64,000 nucleotides of DNA from NCBI GenBank assembly GCA_041662605.1, contig JBAZSD010000020.1:1-64000 (forward strand). Reading direction: 5' to 3'. The position numbers and the translations under genes are program-made. Every line of letters begins with the position of its first letter. The stretch's first letter is position 1. The notes below the pieces were generated by a model, which saw only the letters and a list, made by a program, of their open reading frames with translations, made no database searches and was not told the DNA's origin. The DNA is from Desulfomonilaceae bacterium (lineage in GTDB: Bacteria; Desulfobacterota; Desulfomonilia; Desulfomonilales; Desulfomonilaceae). Shown in pieces: positions 8,955 to 18,760 of this stretch.

Positions 8955-9872
8955 ATGACTTATTGCGCTTCACAAAAGAAAGACGCTCTGGACTTCACGG
9001 CAATGGCTATCCTTGTAGTTCTGTGCTCCAGTTGGGGCTTGCAGCAGGTAGCTATCAAGATTGCAAATCATGGTATCTCCCCAATCCTTCAATCCGGCAT
9101 CCGGTCAATCGGAGCGACAATCCTGGTTGGGATTTTGATGATAGTGCGACGTGAGCCATTAATGGAGAGAGATGGCACATTATGGTGGGGGATTGCTGCA
9201 GGTCTTCTTTTTGCCGCTGAGTTTCTTCTGATCTACGTTGGGCTCGGATTCACCAACGCCTCCCGAGCTGCGATATTCCTCTATCTTTCTCCGTTTGTGG
9301 TCGCTTTGGGCGCTCACATATTTATTCCAAACGAGCGTCTGAGAAGGATCCAAGTCATTGGGCTATGTTGCGCCTTCACCGGCATTATGGTTGCTTTTGG
9401 TGAGTCCGTAAGTTTGCCAACTCACCGGATGCTCATTGGCGACGCGATGCTAGCCCTGGCGGCGGTGCTTTGGGGCGCTACCACAGTGATGATAAAGGCG
9501 TCCCCCCTGGCGAAAATAGCTCCGAGCAAGACATTGATGTATCAACTTGTAGTTTCTGCCGTAACGCTTCCGTTAGGGTCTTTAGCGATTGGTGAACCCG
9601 GAATTGTGTCAATGACTCCATTGATAGTTGGAAGTATAGTCTATCAAATTGTGTGGATCGCTTTTATCACATACCTCGCCTGGTTTTGGCTACTAACACA
9701 CTACCCGGCTTCACGTCTCGCCTCTTTTACCTTTCTCACACCACTTTTCGGTGTAATGGCAGGAGGGATTATTTTGCATGAGCCTATTACCCATCTGCTA
9801 TTGATAGCGCTAGTTCTTGTGGGCGCCGGTATTTATTTGGTCAATTGCCCTGAGCCGGGTCGATCAGGATGA
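8955..9872 (+). CDS. EamA/DMT-family transporter
   Basis: 305 residues, with about ten hydrophobic segments arranged as two five-helix EamA repeats, typical of drug/metabolite (RhaT/YdcZ-like) exporters of the inner membrane. The substrate cannot be predicted. Start codons at 8955 and 9003 are both possible; neither has a clear ribosome site, and 8955 is kept because the first helix begins near residue 17. The gene is alone on this strand and ends five bases from the convergent end of the giant activase gene. No regulator adjoins it. Confidence 0.85.
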   Translation: MTYCASQKKDALDFTAMAILVVLCSSWGLQQVAIKIANHGISPILQSGIRSIGATILVGILMIVRREPLMERDGTLWWGIAAGLLFAAEFLLIYVGLGFTNASRAAIFLYLSPFVVALGAHIFIPNERLRRIQVIGLCCAFTGIMVAFGESVSLPTHRMLIGDAMLALAAVLWGATTVMIKASPLAKIAPSKTLMYQLVVSAVTLPLGSLAIGEPGIVSMTPLIVGSIVYQIVWIAFITYLAWFWLLTHYPASRLASFTFLTPLFGVMAGGIILHEPITHLLLIALVLVGAGIYLVNCPEPGRSG

Positions 9873-9877
9873 ACGCT

Positions 9878-12800
9878 CTAACTTGCTCTCAGCCTCCGCC
9901 AGAATGATGAAAAGCCTGAATCAGAGTCTTTTTGATCGAGCCTACTTCTGAAATGTTCGTGGGCCTGTTCCATGAACGCTTCAATTCGGGTTTTTTCATT
10001 GGTTTTTTTCAACCCATCATGAACGAGCGTGAGCATGGGAATCTCTGGTCTGGCCTTCAAAGCCCTAATTAGAGCTGCGGTGACCACTGTCCCGTACGAG
10101 CAGTTTAGTGTCATCAGATTCAAAACACCATCAGCTCCTGCATCCAGATCCTTCAACGTTGTCGCGATAGGCGCAGTGATTCCTGCCGGGAGTTTCGTAT
10201 CGGCATAATTACTGGCTGTCTTCCACATACCGACGCCCATGATGTCCATCGGCCCCCTTATAACTTGTCGCGCCGTTCGGGACACTCTTATGTTCAACTC
10301 CAATGCGGTCATCAACGTGTAAAAAAGGCCGTGACGGGCAGCAGCCTTGGACCTACCACTCAACAGGCTCCATACAAAATCTCTTAGAGCGCCTAGCTTG
10401 AAACAGTCCGACAGTGTAGGTGGGGCCCAGATATATCCACCATTCGCTTCAATTTCCCGGTAAACATCATTATTGGCGAATGGGACCACACGAGTATAAT
10501 AATCTCCAGTTACGGCTATGGCTGGTCGTGGTTCATCGTCATCAGTGGGGAATATGTAGAGGTTGTGTAGAACCTGTTCCAACCCCTCTCTGACATGCCC
10601 TGCTTTAAGGGCCTCAAAAAGCTTGTTTCTGGAATCCACATAAACCCTATCAACTTTCGATTCATCTCTTGTCATCGGCCGAATCTCCAGGAAGAGGCTA
10701 AACAGCAAGTCGTACGCGTTGAGACCTTCCCATAGCCTCAGCATCATGCGTTGGTAATCAAGTTTTGAAATTCGAAACTCTTCCACTCCTCTCTCGATGT
10801 CCGTTATTACCTTCAGAGAAAGTCCCAGATCCTGACGAACTTTGTCGATGTACACAGGAAATTGCGCCAAACGACAAGCATCTGGATTGATCATATAAAA
10901 CCTGGATTTTGAAACTGATGCGTCAGGCAATGCTAGCGCCAGTTTCAGGTAGTCGCCCAACACAAGCATATACGGATGACACTCGCCCCCTACCAAGTGT
11001 GGCCTCCCCAAGCTTTCAGTTTCCTGATCAGGAGGCGCAAGTACCCGAGTGTCTAGTCCTACCGACATTGCCGCAGCGGCGAAGGCGTATGTATGGTCAC
11101 CCCAATAGGGCAGATAGAGCGTTTCAGCCCTTCCTACCTGCCTAGTTTTCCGCTGAGCGACTGTCGCTTGTACCGGTTCATTTGTATGCAAATCCTGAGG
11201 AACAGGTTTGTTCAAGACGTAGGAATTGGAGAGACGAATTCTTTTCGTTTCGTGACGAATTCTATCCAAAAAGGCTTCGAGCCGGGTAATCATACCAGCC
11301 CTGGATACATGCTCATCCATCTCGAGCGTCAGCAAAGGCTTTGAGCCAAGCGCATCCCTGATGTGACGAATGCTGAAAGCATCCGGGCCGCACCCAAAAA
11401 AACCTATATAGACTGGAAATAATCTTGGATCACGTGACACGTTCCGGGCCACTCTGATCATCTTCGCGTGGTATTTCCAACTAACTGGAGAGAAATCCTC
11501 ATCAGAGACAGGATACAAGTCACCGGGCAATGAGCGTATATCAAACCTCTGAAAAAGATTTCCCAAGTTCATATTAAGAAAGGGATCCGATGTATGATAT
11601 GGCTTGCCCAGAACAACTAGGGCTTGTTCCGATGCCCCAAGCCCGTTTAGGAATTCTTCGCCTTTTCGTCTAATTTCGGTGTTGAATGCTTTCAGCCGTT
11701 CAAGTCCTAGAGAGAAAGCGGCCTCGGCTCTGGGGTGAGAAAACCCGAGACCCACAGCCAGGCGAATATGCTCCTTTCGAAAAGCATCAGGATCGATCTC
11801 GCTGTTCACTGTTGGTTCAATCCATCCGATGTCAAAGATTCCCTTGAAGAATTGTGTAGAGGCCTGAATGTACGGGCAATATCCCAGCGGTTTGTCTCCG
11901 TTCTCGAAAGGGGGCTCACTCAATATAGCTGGATGGAATAGAGTTTTTGCCCCCAAATGAACCGCTTTGGCTATTTGTCCAGCCATAACCTTTATGGGTA
12001 GGCAGGTTTCCACTCTGAGAGATTGTGAACCAGCCTCGAACTGTTTCCTGTCCGTCTGGGGAGCCACATCAAGAAATACCCCAAGGTCATTCAAGAAGGC
12101 TTGCCAGAAAGGAAAATACTCATAGAACTGAGGGGAACGAACCATGGCCCAGCGTATAGCCGCCTGAGAATCACTTTGCACCAGGCTTTCCAACAATTTA
12201 GTTCTAAAAGAAAAGAGATTTAATCCCGCTCTGATCTTGTAATCCCTTTCCTCCGATTCCCACCTGTCACACATGCCTCCTTCAAATATACTCCGTTCGT
12301 GGATCCTGTATTTATTGATCTTACATTGGTTGGCGCATCCCTGACATCCAAACTGGTCTGTCTCCAAGTCTTCACTATACTGGAGAATTTCTTCATGACT
12401 TTTCGGAACTATTTCCTTTAGGTTGACCTTGTCCAGAGCGTTCAAGGCTGCGCCCATAGCGCCTGAAACTCTAAAAAATGGTGGGACCTGAATCTTACGA
12501 CCAGTGTACTGTTTAAATGCAGCGCAAACGGCGGGTGTAGCAGCCACTCCCCCAAGAAATACAGTATTGAGCCCCAGTTCCTTGTGATTGGCCACTCTCT
12601 CCAAAAAGTTTTGAACTATGCTGATACAGACCCCTGCGGCCAGATCGTTAGACGACGCCCCATTGTTTTGGTGGTGGATAAGGTCGGATTCCATGAATAC
12701 GGTACATCGATTACCCAGATCCGCCGGCTTATCCGCTGCGAACGCAGCCTCGGAAAACTCCATCCCCATATTCATATTAAGCCGTTGGGCCTGAGCCATG

Positions 12801-14158
12801 AGAAAGCTCCCAGTTCCAGCCGCGCAAACCCGGCACATTTCAAAATCTTTTATGCGCCCGTCTTGGAGGGCGATCCATTTCGAGTCCTGACCACCGATCT
12901 CGACCACCGTATCGACAGATGAATCAAAATAAAAAGCGGCCCTAGCTTGAGCCGTAATCTCATTTACAATGACGTCCGCGTCCAGAAGCCTCCCTACTAG
13001 ATTTCGGCCACTCCCGGTGACTGAGATCACTTCTGGAGAAATTCCGCATCCGAGAAGCGCCTTCAGGACTTCCGCCACTGTCTCCAGCGGTCGAGATTGG
13101 GATAACCTATAATCCTCGGAAACAATTTTGCCACAAGAGTCAATGATCACCCCTTTTACAGACACAGAGCCCACATCCAGCCCCATGATCACGGGGGACC
13201 GCAAAGTCTCCGGGGCTAGGCCAACGACTTTGCAGGCAGGAGCGTCGACACCAACTCGTTCTAGAGGTTTGGCGAATGATCGCTCCGCCGGTTTCTTGAT
13301 TGCTCGTTCGGCCATCATCTTCAATTGACCAAACGACAAGTCATGTCTCACCCCTCTACGAAAGGCAAGCTCAGCGCAACCAAGGGCTCCAAGCACCTTG
13401 AAATATGGAGCGACTACGAGTTTGTCAGGGTCGAGCCCTAACGCTTTTCTAAAAGCGTGGACAACGGCTTGATTGCTCATCACCCCACCCTGAAGGGAAA
13501 TCACGGACTCTGGTGAATCACCCTTTATAAGGGTGGACATGTAATTTCTTACTAATGCGTTTGCCAGCCCCAAAAGGATGTCTGGAAGAGGAGTCCCTTC
13601 CTGAGCCTTGTGGATCATGTCCGTCTTCGCGAATACTGCGCATCGGCCGGCAATTGAGGCTGGGTTGGTACTCTGGAGGGCTATCGAGCCAAATGATTCA
13701 ATTCCAATGCCCAGTCTCTGCGCCTGTTCATCCAAGAACGCCCCGGTACCAGCGGCGCATATTTCGTTCATTCTAAAAACCCGCACGCGAGGCATCCCGT
13801 TGTCAGACGAAGGTTCTATTTTTATGTACTTTGAATCCTGGCCACCAATCTCAATGATAGTCCTAATTTCCGGATTTATTTTATGGGCCCCCAGAGCGTG
13901 TGCGCTTATCTCATTAATAGCAGGGATTTCCATTGTCCTGGACAGAAGTTCCCTGGCGCTGCCTGTTACGAGAACCCCCGCCAAAGGGATGTCGCCTCCA
14001 CAAACGCGCATCATTTGTTTAACTGCATCTAAAAAAGCTTGAAGAGGTTGTCCCCGAGTTCGAAGGTAAAGCGTGATCGGTTCGAATGAACCATCATTTA
14101 TAAGAAAAAGGTTTAAACTGACAGACCCGCAATCAATACCGAGAAATCTCCTGAGCAT
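9878..14158 (-). CDS. giant BcrA/HgdC-type acyl-CoA dehydratase activase-related protein
   Basis: 1426 residues. Two ASKHA ATPase domains stand in tandem: the first begins GIDCGSVSLN and carries NEICAAGTGAF near residue 133; the second begins GLDVGSVSVKG near 323 and carries CRVCAAGTGSF near 440. These Cys normally hold the 4Fe-4S cluster bridging an activase dimer. After about residue 600 comes a Cys-rich motif (CQGCANQCK) and then DUF2229-like and HgdB-like sections (GGECHPYMLVLGDYLK). In the family, such activases use ATP to inject a low-potential electron into 2-hydroxyacyl-CoA dehydratases or benzoyl-CoA reductases. No HgdAB or BcrBCD subunit lies nearby, so this may be a self-contained reductase. 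GGGGAG precedes the ATG. Confidence 0.85.
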   Translation of the reverse strand: MLRRFLGIDCGSVSLNLFLINDGSFEPITLYLRTRGQPLQAFLDAVKQMMRVCGGDIPLAGVLVTGSARELLSRTMEIPAINEISAHALGAHKINPEIRTIIEIGGQDSKYIKIEPSSDNGMPRVRVFRMNEICAAGTGAFLDEQAQRLGIGIESFGSIALQSTNPASIAGRCAVFAKTDMIHKAQEGTPLPDILLGLANALVRNYMSTLIKGDSPESVISLQGGVMSNQAVVHAFRKALGLDPDKLVVAPYFKVLGALGCAELAFRRGVRHDLSFGQLKMMAERAIKKPAERSFAKPLERVGVDAPACKVVGLAPETLRSPVIMGLDVGSVSVKGVIIDSCGKIVSEDYRLSQSRPLETVAEVLKALLGCGISPEVISVTGSGRNLVGRLLDADVIVNEITAQARAAFYFDSSVDTVVEIGGQDSKWIALQDGRIKDFEMCRVCAAGTGSFLMAQAQRLNMNMGMEFSEAAFAADKPADLGNRCTVFMESDLIHHQNNGASSNDLAAGVCISIVQNFLERVANHKELGLNTVFLGGVAATPAVCAAFKQYTGRKIQVPPFFRVSGAMGAALNALDKVNLKEIVPKSHEEILQYSEDLETDQFGCQGCANQCKINKYRIHERSIFEGGMCDRWESEERDYKIRAGLNLFSFRTKLLESLVQSDSQAAIRWAMVRSPQFYEYFPFWQAFLNDLGVFLDVAPQTDRKQFEAGSQSLRVETCLPIKVMAGQIAKAVHLGAKTLFHPAILSEPPFENGDKPLGYCPYIQASTQFFKGIFDIGWIEPTVNSEIDPDAFRKEHIRLAVGLGFSHPRAEAAFSLGLERLKAFNTEIRRKGEEFLNGLGASEQALVVLGKPYHTSDPFLNMNLGNLFQRFDIRSLPGDLYPVSDEDFSPVSWKYHAKMIRVARNVSRDPRLFPVYIGFFGCGPDAFSIRHIRDALGSKPLLTLEMDEHVSRAGMITRLEAFLDRIRHETKRIRLSNSYVLNKPVPQDLHTNEPVQATVAQRKTRQVGRAETLYLPYWGDHTYAFAAAAMSVGLDTRVLAPPDQETESLGRPHLVGGECHPYMLVLGDYLKLALALPDASVSKSRFYMINPDACRLAQFPVYIDKVRQDLGLSLKVITDIERGVEEFRISKLDYQRMMLRLWEGLNAYDLLFSLFLEIRPMTRDESKVDRVYVDSRNKLFEALKAGHVREGLEQVLHNLYIFPTDDDEPRPAIAVTGDYYTRVVPFANNDVYREIEANGGYIWAPPTLSDCFKLGALRDFVWSLLSGRSKAAARHGLFYTLMTALELNIRVSRTARQVIRGPMDIMGVGMWKTASNYADTKLPAGITAPIATTLKDLDAGADGVLNLMTLNCSYGTVVTAALIRALKARPEIPMLTLVHDGLKKTNEKTRIEAFMEQAHEHFRSRLDQKDSDSGFSSFWRRLRAS

Positions 14159-14358
14159 GACTTATTCTCCCCAGACAATTTTTCATACTCATTTCCGCTG
14201 ACTTCTTGCTTTAGGCAAGAACAAAGATCCATTCACTGAGAATGTAATAGATTCGCCTTGTACTGTTTTGTTACGACAATCAAAACACTTCAGGAGTTCC
14301 CACCAAAAGACATTAGTCCGACCTCCGTTGCAAAACGACAAATCGGGTCGTTAATCTT

Positions 14359-14892
14359 TCAAACCAAAAGTATTCCCCGAGTTCTCTCGTACACATCCTT
14401 TAAGTCGTCTTCGTTCGGCCGTCCTTTAATATTACCCATTCGACCGGCCGTAGAGAGATGTTCTAGCTTGCCGTGAAACTCTCCAAGGATAAACCACTCG
14501 CACACGATTTCGTAACCAAGATGATCAAACAATTGCCCCATATACTTTACGGCCGGTTGAGCTTCGTTGGTTCCGGTGTGGCCACCTCCGAACGTGCAAT
14601 ACACTACTGCCTTTTTACCCAATTTTCTCGGGGCGGCAGGCATTATTTGGCCCGATTGGCCATAGCGTTCACGGGTTTTCGTCAGGAACTCGATCATTGG
14701 CTTCCCGGGCATCCAGGTATAAACTCCAGATCCAACAAACACGAAATCATAGCTGAGAATATCTAGTTCAATATTTGGGGCAGCCTTTACAGTATCAACT
14801 TCATGCCCCATTCCCTTACCAGCGTTTTCTATTTGCTTGGCGACTTTGTCGGTATTGCCGGTGGCAGAGAAATAAAGATTCAGAATTTTCAT
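14359..14892 (-). CDS. flavodoxin-family protein
   Basis: 177 residues with the FMN phosphate-binding loop at the N-terminus (YFSATGNTDKVAKQI) and later flavodoxin signatures (FVFVGSGVYTW, VYCTFGGGHTGTNE). It is soluble and cytoplasmic and probably carries one or two electrons on FMN. Length fits long flavodoxin-like proteins. An AAGGGG ribosome site precedes the ATG. It lies 200 bases upstream of the giant activase on the same strand and could be its electron donor, but the gap leaves open whether they are co-transcribed. Confidence 0.85.
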   Translation of the reverse strand: MKILNLYFSATGNTDKVAKQIENAGKGMGHEVDTVKAAPNIELDILSYDFVFVGSGVYTWMPGKPMIEFLTKTRERYGQSGQIMPAAPRKLGKKAVVYCTFGGGHTGTNEAQPAVKYMGQLFDHLGYEIVCEWFILGEFHGKLEHLSTAGRMGNIKGRPNEDDLKDVYERTRGILLV

Positions 14893-15055
14893 GATTTTTC
14901 CCCTTCAGCGTGCTTACGATGGCTAGTTCATATATGATCCGTTCAACCGCATCAACATACATACCCATTGAGACATATCTAAATCAGGAAAGATTTAATT
15001 GCTTGCGACAACTTCCTGTTTGAAAAAGATCCGTTTCCTAATTCCCATCGTTCCA

Positions 15056-15949
15056 TCAACTTTTGTCCAAAACGTCACGGACCATTTTCAGGAGTTGGCT
15101 TGCATCATACGGTTTTTCCACGAATCCGCTCGAACCAGAACCGTCTGAGTCTCCAGATAGTCCTTTGGTGGGATAACCACTTGAGATCAGGACCCTAGCA
15201 TTAGGATCTACATCAAGAATCTCGGCCAGACACTGCTTACCGTCCATTTCCGGCATTATCCGGTCCAATATTACCAATGAAATTCTTTCTTTTTCCGTCA
15301 GGTATATTTCGAGGGCCTCTTTCCCGTTAACAGCAGTGAGAATCGTGTAACCAAAACTGCTCAGGAGTTCTTTACCCCAGTCACGCACTCCTTCGTCGTC
15401 GTCCACTAGCAGGATAGTCTCATTGCCTCTTTGGACAGCCGAGTTTGTGATTGGAAACACAGTATCTTTACCAATCTCAGCCGCAGGGAAATAAATCTTG
15501 AAGGTAGTGCCATGCCCCGGTTCGCTGTAACAAGTGATGTACCCAGCATGTTGTTTGACAATACCGTAGACGATTGCCAGCCCTAGACCAGTCCCTTTCC
15601 CTACCTCCTTGGTCGTGAAAAACGGCTCAAAAATATGAGACAAAGTTTGTTTGTCCATACCAATCCCAGTGTCAGAAACGCTTAGCGTCACATAAATTCC
15701 TGGTCTGGCTCCCAAATGACTTCGGCAATATTCTTCATTCAATTGTTCATTTCTAGTTTGGACCGTCAATGTTCCGCCATCAGGCATAGCGTCTCTAGCG
15801 TTCACCCCAAGATTCATGAGAATTTGCATAACCTGAGATGAATCGGCTTGCGCCAGTTCCAAGTCACCGTTTAGCTGGAGATCGATCTTGATTGTTTTCG
15901 GAATGGTGCGAGACAAGAGTGACTGGAATTCCACTATCTCCTTGTTCAA
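15056..15949 (-). CDS. C-terminal part (HATPase and REC) of a frameshifted hybrid histidine kinase
   Basis: 297 residues beginning just after the HisKA domain of the preceding frame. It contains the N-box NLGVNARDAMP, DTGIGM, GTGLGLAIVYG and a receiver domain (LLVDDDEG, VILDRIMPEMDG). By itself it would be a kinase catalytic domain without a phospho-accepting His. The only start is TTG at 15949, overlapping the stop of the preceding frame, with no ribosome site. In the neighbouring frame the sequence runs on as PINLNKE directly into this domain, as expected of an intact hybrid kinase, so a one-base deletion (or sequencing error) splits one gene in two. Confidence 0.8.
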   Translation of the reverse strand: MNKEIVEFQSLLSRTIPKTIKIDLQLNGDLELAQADSSQVMQILMNLGVNARDAMPDGGTLTVQTRNEQLNEEYCRSHLGARPGIYVTLSVSDTGIGMDKQTLSHIFEPFFTTKEVGKGTGLGLAIVYGIVKQHAGYITCYSEPGHGTTFKIYFPAAEIGKDTVFPITNSAVQRGNETILLVDDDEGVRDWGKELLSSFGYTILTAVNGKEALEIYLTEKERISLVILDRIMPEMDGKQCLAEILDVDPNARVLISSGYPTKGLSGDSDGSGSSGFVEKPYDASQLLKMVRDVLDKS

Positions 15950-17697
15950 ATTGATAGGGCGTAGCTTTGTTTGGCTTTTCTCCCAAACGTGAGCAGACTC
16001 TTTACGAGGTCAGCGCCCCGTTTACCTGCCTGATAGATTTTTTCAGCGTTCTTATAGTATTTTTGGTCTTGCTGTTGAAGTTTTAGCGTTAACTCAGCAT
16101 AGCCAAGGATCACCTGAAGAATGTTGTTAAAATCATGGGCTATCCCACCAGCGAGAGTGCCGATACTTTCCATCTTCTGAGCCCAGAAAAGCTGATGTTG
16201 CAGTTCTATCTCGAGAGTTCTGTCGTGCTTAACCGCCACATAGTTCAAGATCCTGCCAGTCGGGTCTTTTACAGGAGAGATGACAGCGTCTTCCCGATAA
16301 AGAGTTCCATCCTTTTTCCTATTTACAAATTGACCTCTCCACACTTCCCCGCGTCCGATGGTGTCCCAAAGCTCTGTGTAAAACTTGCGTTCCTGACGTC
16401 CGCTTTGCAAAAGTCGTGAGTTTTGTCCAATGGCTTCGTCTCGAGGGTAGCCAGTAATCGTCTCGAACGCAGGATTTACATACTCAATAGTTCCGTTTGT
16501 GTCAGTAATGACTATACCTTCCGCCGCTTGCTCTACAGCGGTTGCTAATAGCCTTTGATACTCTACTGTTCTTTTCCGCTCGTTGATCTCTCTTTGAAGT
16601 TGCAGATTGGTTTCAGCAAGTTCAGTGGTCCTTTCCCGGACCCGAATATCCAAATTGTCACGAGCTTCTTCCAGTTTTTTGTATGTCCTGGATTGTTCCG
16701 CCAGGCTTTTGAAAATGGCGATTGCCATTATAGCAAGTCCTCCCACCAAAGCCGCAAATACCATTCCCCATAGCGAAGCGGTATATCCACCCAGATATTT
16801 AGACCTTGGCGCCACATTCACTAACCACAACGGTGTGTTAGGTATCTCTCCACCACAAACAACAAAAGAGTCTTTCGCAGATCCCAACCCACCGCAATGG
16901 GTCTCTACTACCTCAGATCCAGATAACAAAGTCGGCGAAATCCCGAGTAGTTCGAAAAGCTTCTTTCCTAAAAGATCTTTTGGACCTTTAATCAAAACGC
17001 CTCTTGAATCTGTAATCCCTTTGAATTCATCAGTGGCCGGAGAACCGTGGAACTGAACCCGGCTTTCAAGGGTCCCTAGATTCAGTCTCATTAGTAAGCA
17101 GCCTCTTTCCTGATCTTTGTAAGTAAACCTCTTGAAAACAAACACTGCCGGCTGCAGGCCTGAATCGATCACACAAAAAGGAGATGTTTTCCCTAAGGTT
17201 TCTACAATTTTCCCCAATTCTTCATCGTCTAACCCCGTCGCATTGGATGACGAAAGAGTCTCCGCTACGACTCGTTTCTCCTTTGTGTCAAAAAAGATTA
17301 TCTGATCGAAGACTGGGCTATTTCCGGCCCGCACGTTCCTCTGAAATCTTTCAAACTCGTCCGTTATTTCGGCCACGGCTACGGTCAGCCCATATTCCAT
17401 ACGCATTCCCAGCGCCTTGTTTTGATAATAGACCTTGAGAGCCCTGCAGTTCAAAAGTGTCTCAATGTCACTGATTCGTTGTTCGAAGTACTCGTTCAGT
17501 ATGGAACGGTCGGTCCTGCTTTCTTGAGAAAAAGAACGAAGGCTCGCTTCTGCAAGTGAACTTGAAGAATCGTAAACTCGAATCAACAGATAAGACACGA
17601 AACAGGAAAGAATCGTCAACAGCCCACCCAAGAGCCAGCACAATCTCACGAACCTTTGTCGATTTGTTGCCAGAGTCTTTCCCGAGCTATCAGTCAT
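15946..17697 (-). CDS. N-terminal part (sensor, PAS, HisKA) of a frameshifted hybrid histidine kinase
   Basis: 583 residues: transmembrane helix at about 22-44, a periplasmic sensing region of about 260 residues, a second helix near 305-330, a coiled coil, a PAS domain at about 375-490, and HisKA with His521 in GIAHDFNNIL. The frame stops at TGA 15946-15948, soon after the HisKA helices and before any ATPase domain. The matching ATPase and receiver follow in another frame. It starts 15 bases after the periplasmic binding protein gene, so the binding protein may feed a signal to this sensor. If the frameshift is real the kinase is probably inactive unless the two halves reassociate. Confidence 0.85.
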   Translation of the reverse strand: MTDSSGKTLATNRQRFVRLCWLLGGLLTILSCFVSYLLIRVYDSSSSLAEASLRSFSQESRTDRSILNEYFEQRISDIETLLNCRALKVYYQNKALGMRMEYGLTVAVAEITDEFERFQRNVRAGNSPVFDQIIFFDTKEKRVVAETLSSSNATGLDDEELGKIVETLGKTSPFCVIDSGLQPAVFVFKRFTYKDQERGCLLMRLNLGTLESRVQFHGSPATDEFKGITDSRGVLIKGPKDLLGKKLFELLGISPTLLSGSEVVETHCGGLGSAKDSFVVCGGEIPNTPLWLVNVAPRSKYLGGYTASLWGMVFAALVGGLAIMAIAIFKSLAEQSRTYKKLEEARDNLDIRVRERTTELAETNLQLQREINERKRTVEYQRLLATAVEQAAEGIVITDTNGTIEYVNPAFETITGYPRDEAIGQNSRLLQSGRQERKFYTELWDTIGRGEVWRGQFVNRKKDGTLYREDAVISPVKDPTGRILNYVAVKHDRTLEIELQHQLFWAQKMESIGTLAGGIAHDFNNILQVILGYAELTLKLQQQDQKYYKNAEKIYQAGKRGADLVKSLLTFGRKAKQSYALSI

Positions 17698-17712
17698 CTT
17701 GCCGTTTATGTG

Positions 17713-18582
17713 TTATTTTCCAATGTTAGGGAAATAACCTGTGATCAGGGGATAATATTTAATGATAAGTTCTCTAAGCTTGCCGTTATCTCTCAATTTG
17801 CCCAAGAACTGATTAAAAGATTCCAACAGCTTAGGTGAATCTTTAGAAATACCAAAAGCCATGAATTGGTCATTGGTGATTGCGCCGATGACTTTTATCT
17901 TTGCTGGATAATTTGCGATCGCCAGCAAGGCGTCTGGGGCGTCCTGAAGGGTCAACTCACAGTCCCCTTTTATGATAGCGGCGGGAAGATCATTGAGTTG
18001 CAATCCTTCTATGTATTTGGAAACGCAGCCTTGTATGTTGTACAAACCCGGATCCAGGCATGTTTCTCTAATGCCGAGGATCTGTTTTCCTTTCAAGAGA
18101 TTTTTGGTCAGAAGTACATCTTTGGCAGGGTCACCAGTCGGCCGAATGGGGTTCAGATCGTAGTCCGCTCGAGCAACTACCCAAATAGCCGTAGGGAAAT
18201 ATGAGTCAGAGAAATTAATTACCTTCTTTCGCCAAGGTAGGACGGTTAAGCCATTTCCTATAATATCACCCTTTACAGGAGTTTCCCCAGTTATTTCCAC
18301 TTCATCTCCGTTAGGGATCACCCTCTTTCCGGAAAGGTCACCTATTACCGTTTCCCATGATGTGAGCACGTGTTCGTATCTGACACCTATCTCTGATGCG
18401 TACAGCTTCAGGATGTCCACATCCAATCCATCCCCGTCGCCTGTCACAAAATTCGAATATGGAACTCCAAGATGCCTCAAGACGCCTGATATTTTTATGT
18501 GGTCCAAGTCCGCTCGGGTCAGCGGGGTAAAGACCAAACCGATAATTACACTTACGAGAACCGTAACGACAGTTTTAAACAT
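17713..18582 (-). CDS. periplasmic solute-binding protein (family 3)
   Basis: 289 residues with a signal peptide (Lys3, hydrophobic run, cleavage near residue 24) and the fold of amino-acid-type binding proteins (SBP_bac_3): YSNFVTGDGDGLDVDI near the N-terminus and a C-terminal lobe ending in KLRELIIKYYP. No permease or ATPase gene adjoins it. Instead it precedes the split sensor kinase by 15 bases, which suggests a sensory role rather than uptake. GGAG lies about 11 bases before the ATG. The ligand cannot be inferred. Confidence 0.8.
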   Translation of the reverse strand: MFKTVVTVLVSVIIGLVFTPLTRADLDHIKISGVLRHLGVPYSNFVTGDGDGLDVDILKLYASEIGVRYEHVLTSWETVIGDLSGKRVIPNGDEVEITGETPVKGDIIGNGLTVLPWRKKVINFSDSYFPTAIWVVARADYDLNPIRPTGDPAKDVLLTKNLLKGKQILGIRETCLDPGLYNIQGCVSKYIEGLQLNDLPAAIIKGDCELTLQDAPDALLAIANYPAKIKVIGAITNDQFMAFGISKDSPKLLESFNQFLGKLRDNGKLRELIIKYYPLITGYFPNIGK

Positions 18583-18760
18583 GGCTATCTAGCTCCTTGA
18601 AATGGAAGTGTCCTGGGAACCGACTGTACTCAACGGTCAGTAAGATGATGATGAGTCCTCGTCTGTTTTACCACCTCCCTTTTCCTTCAGGGGATCAATT
18701 CAAATTCAGTATAGAGATCGAATTGTTTAACAAAAATGCTACTTTGTATTTCAATCAGGA

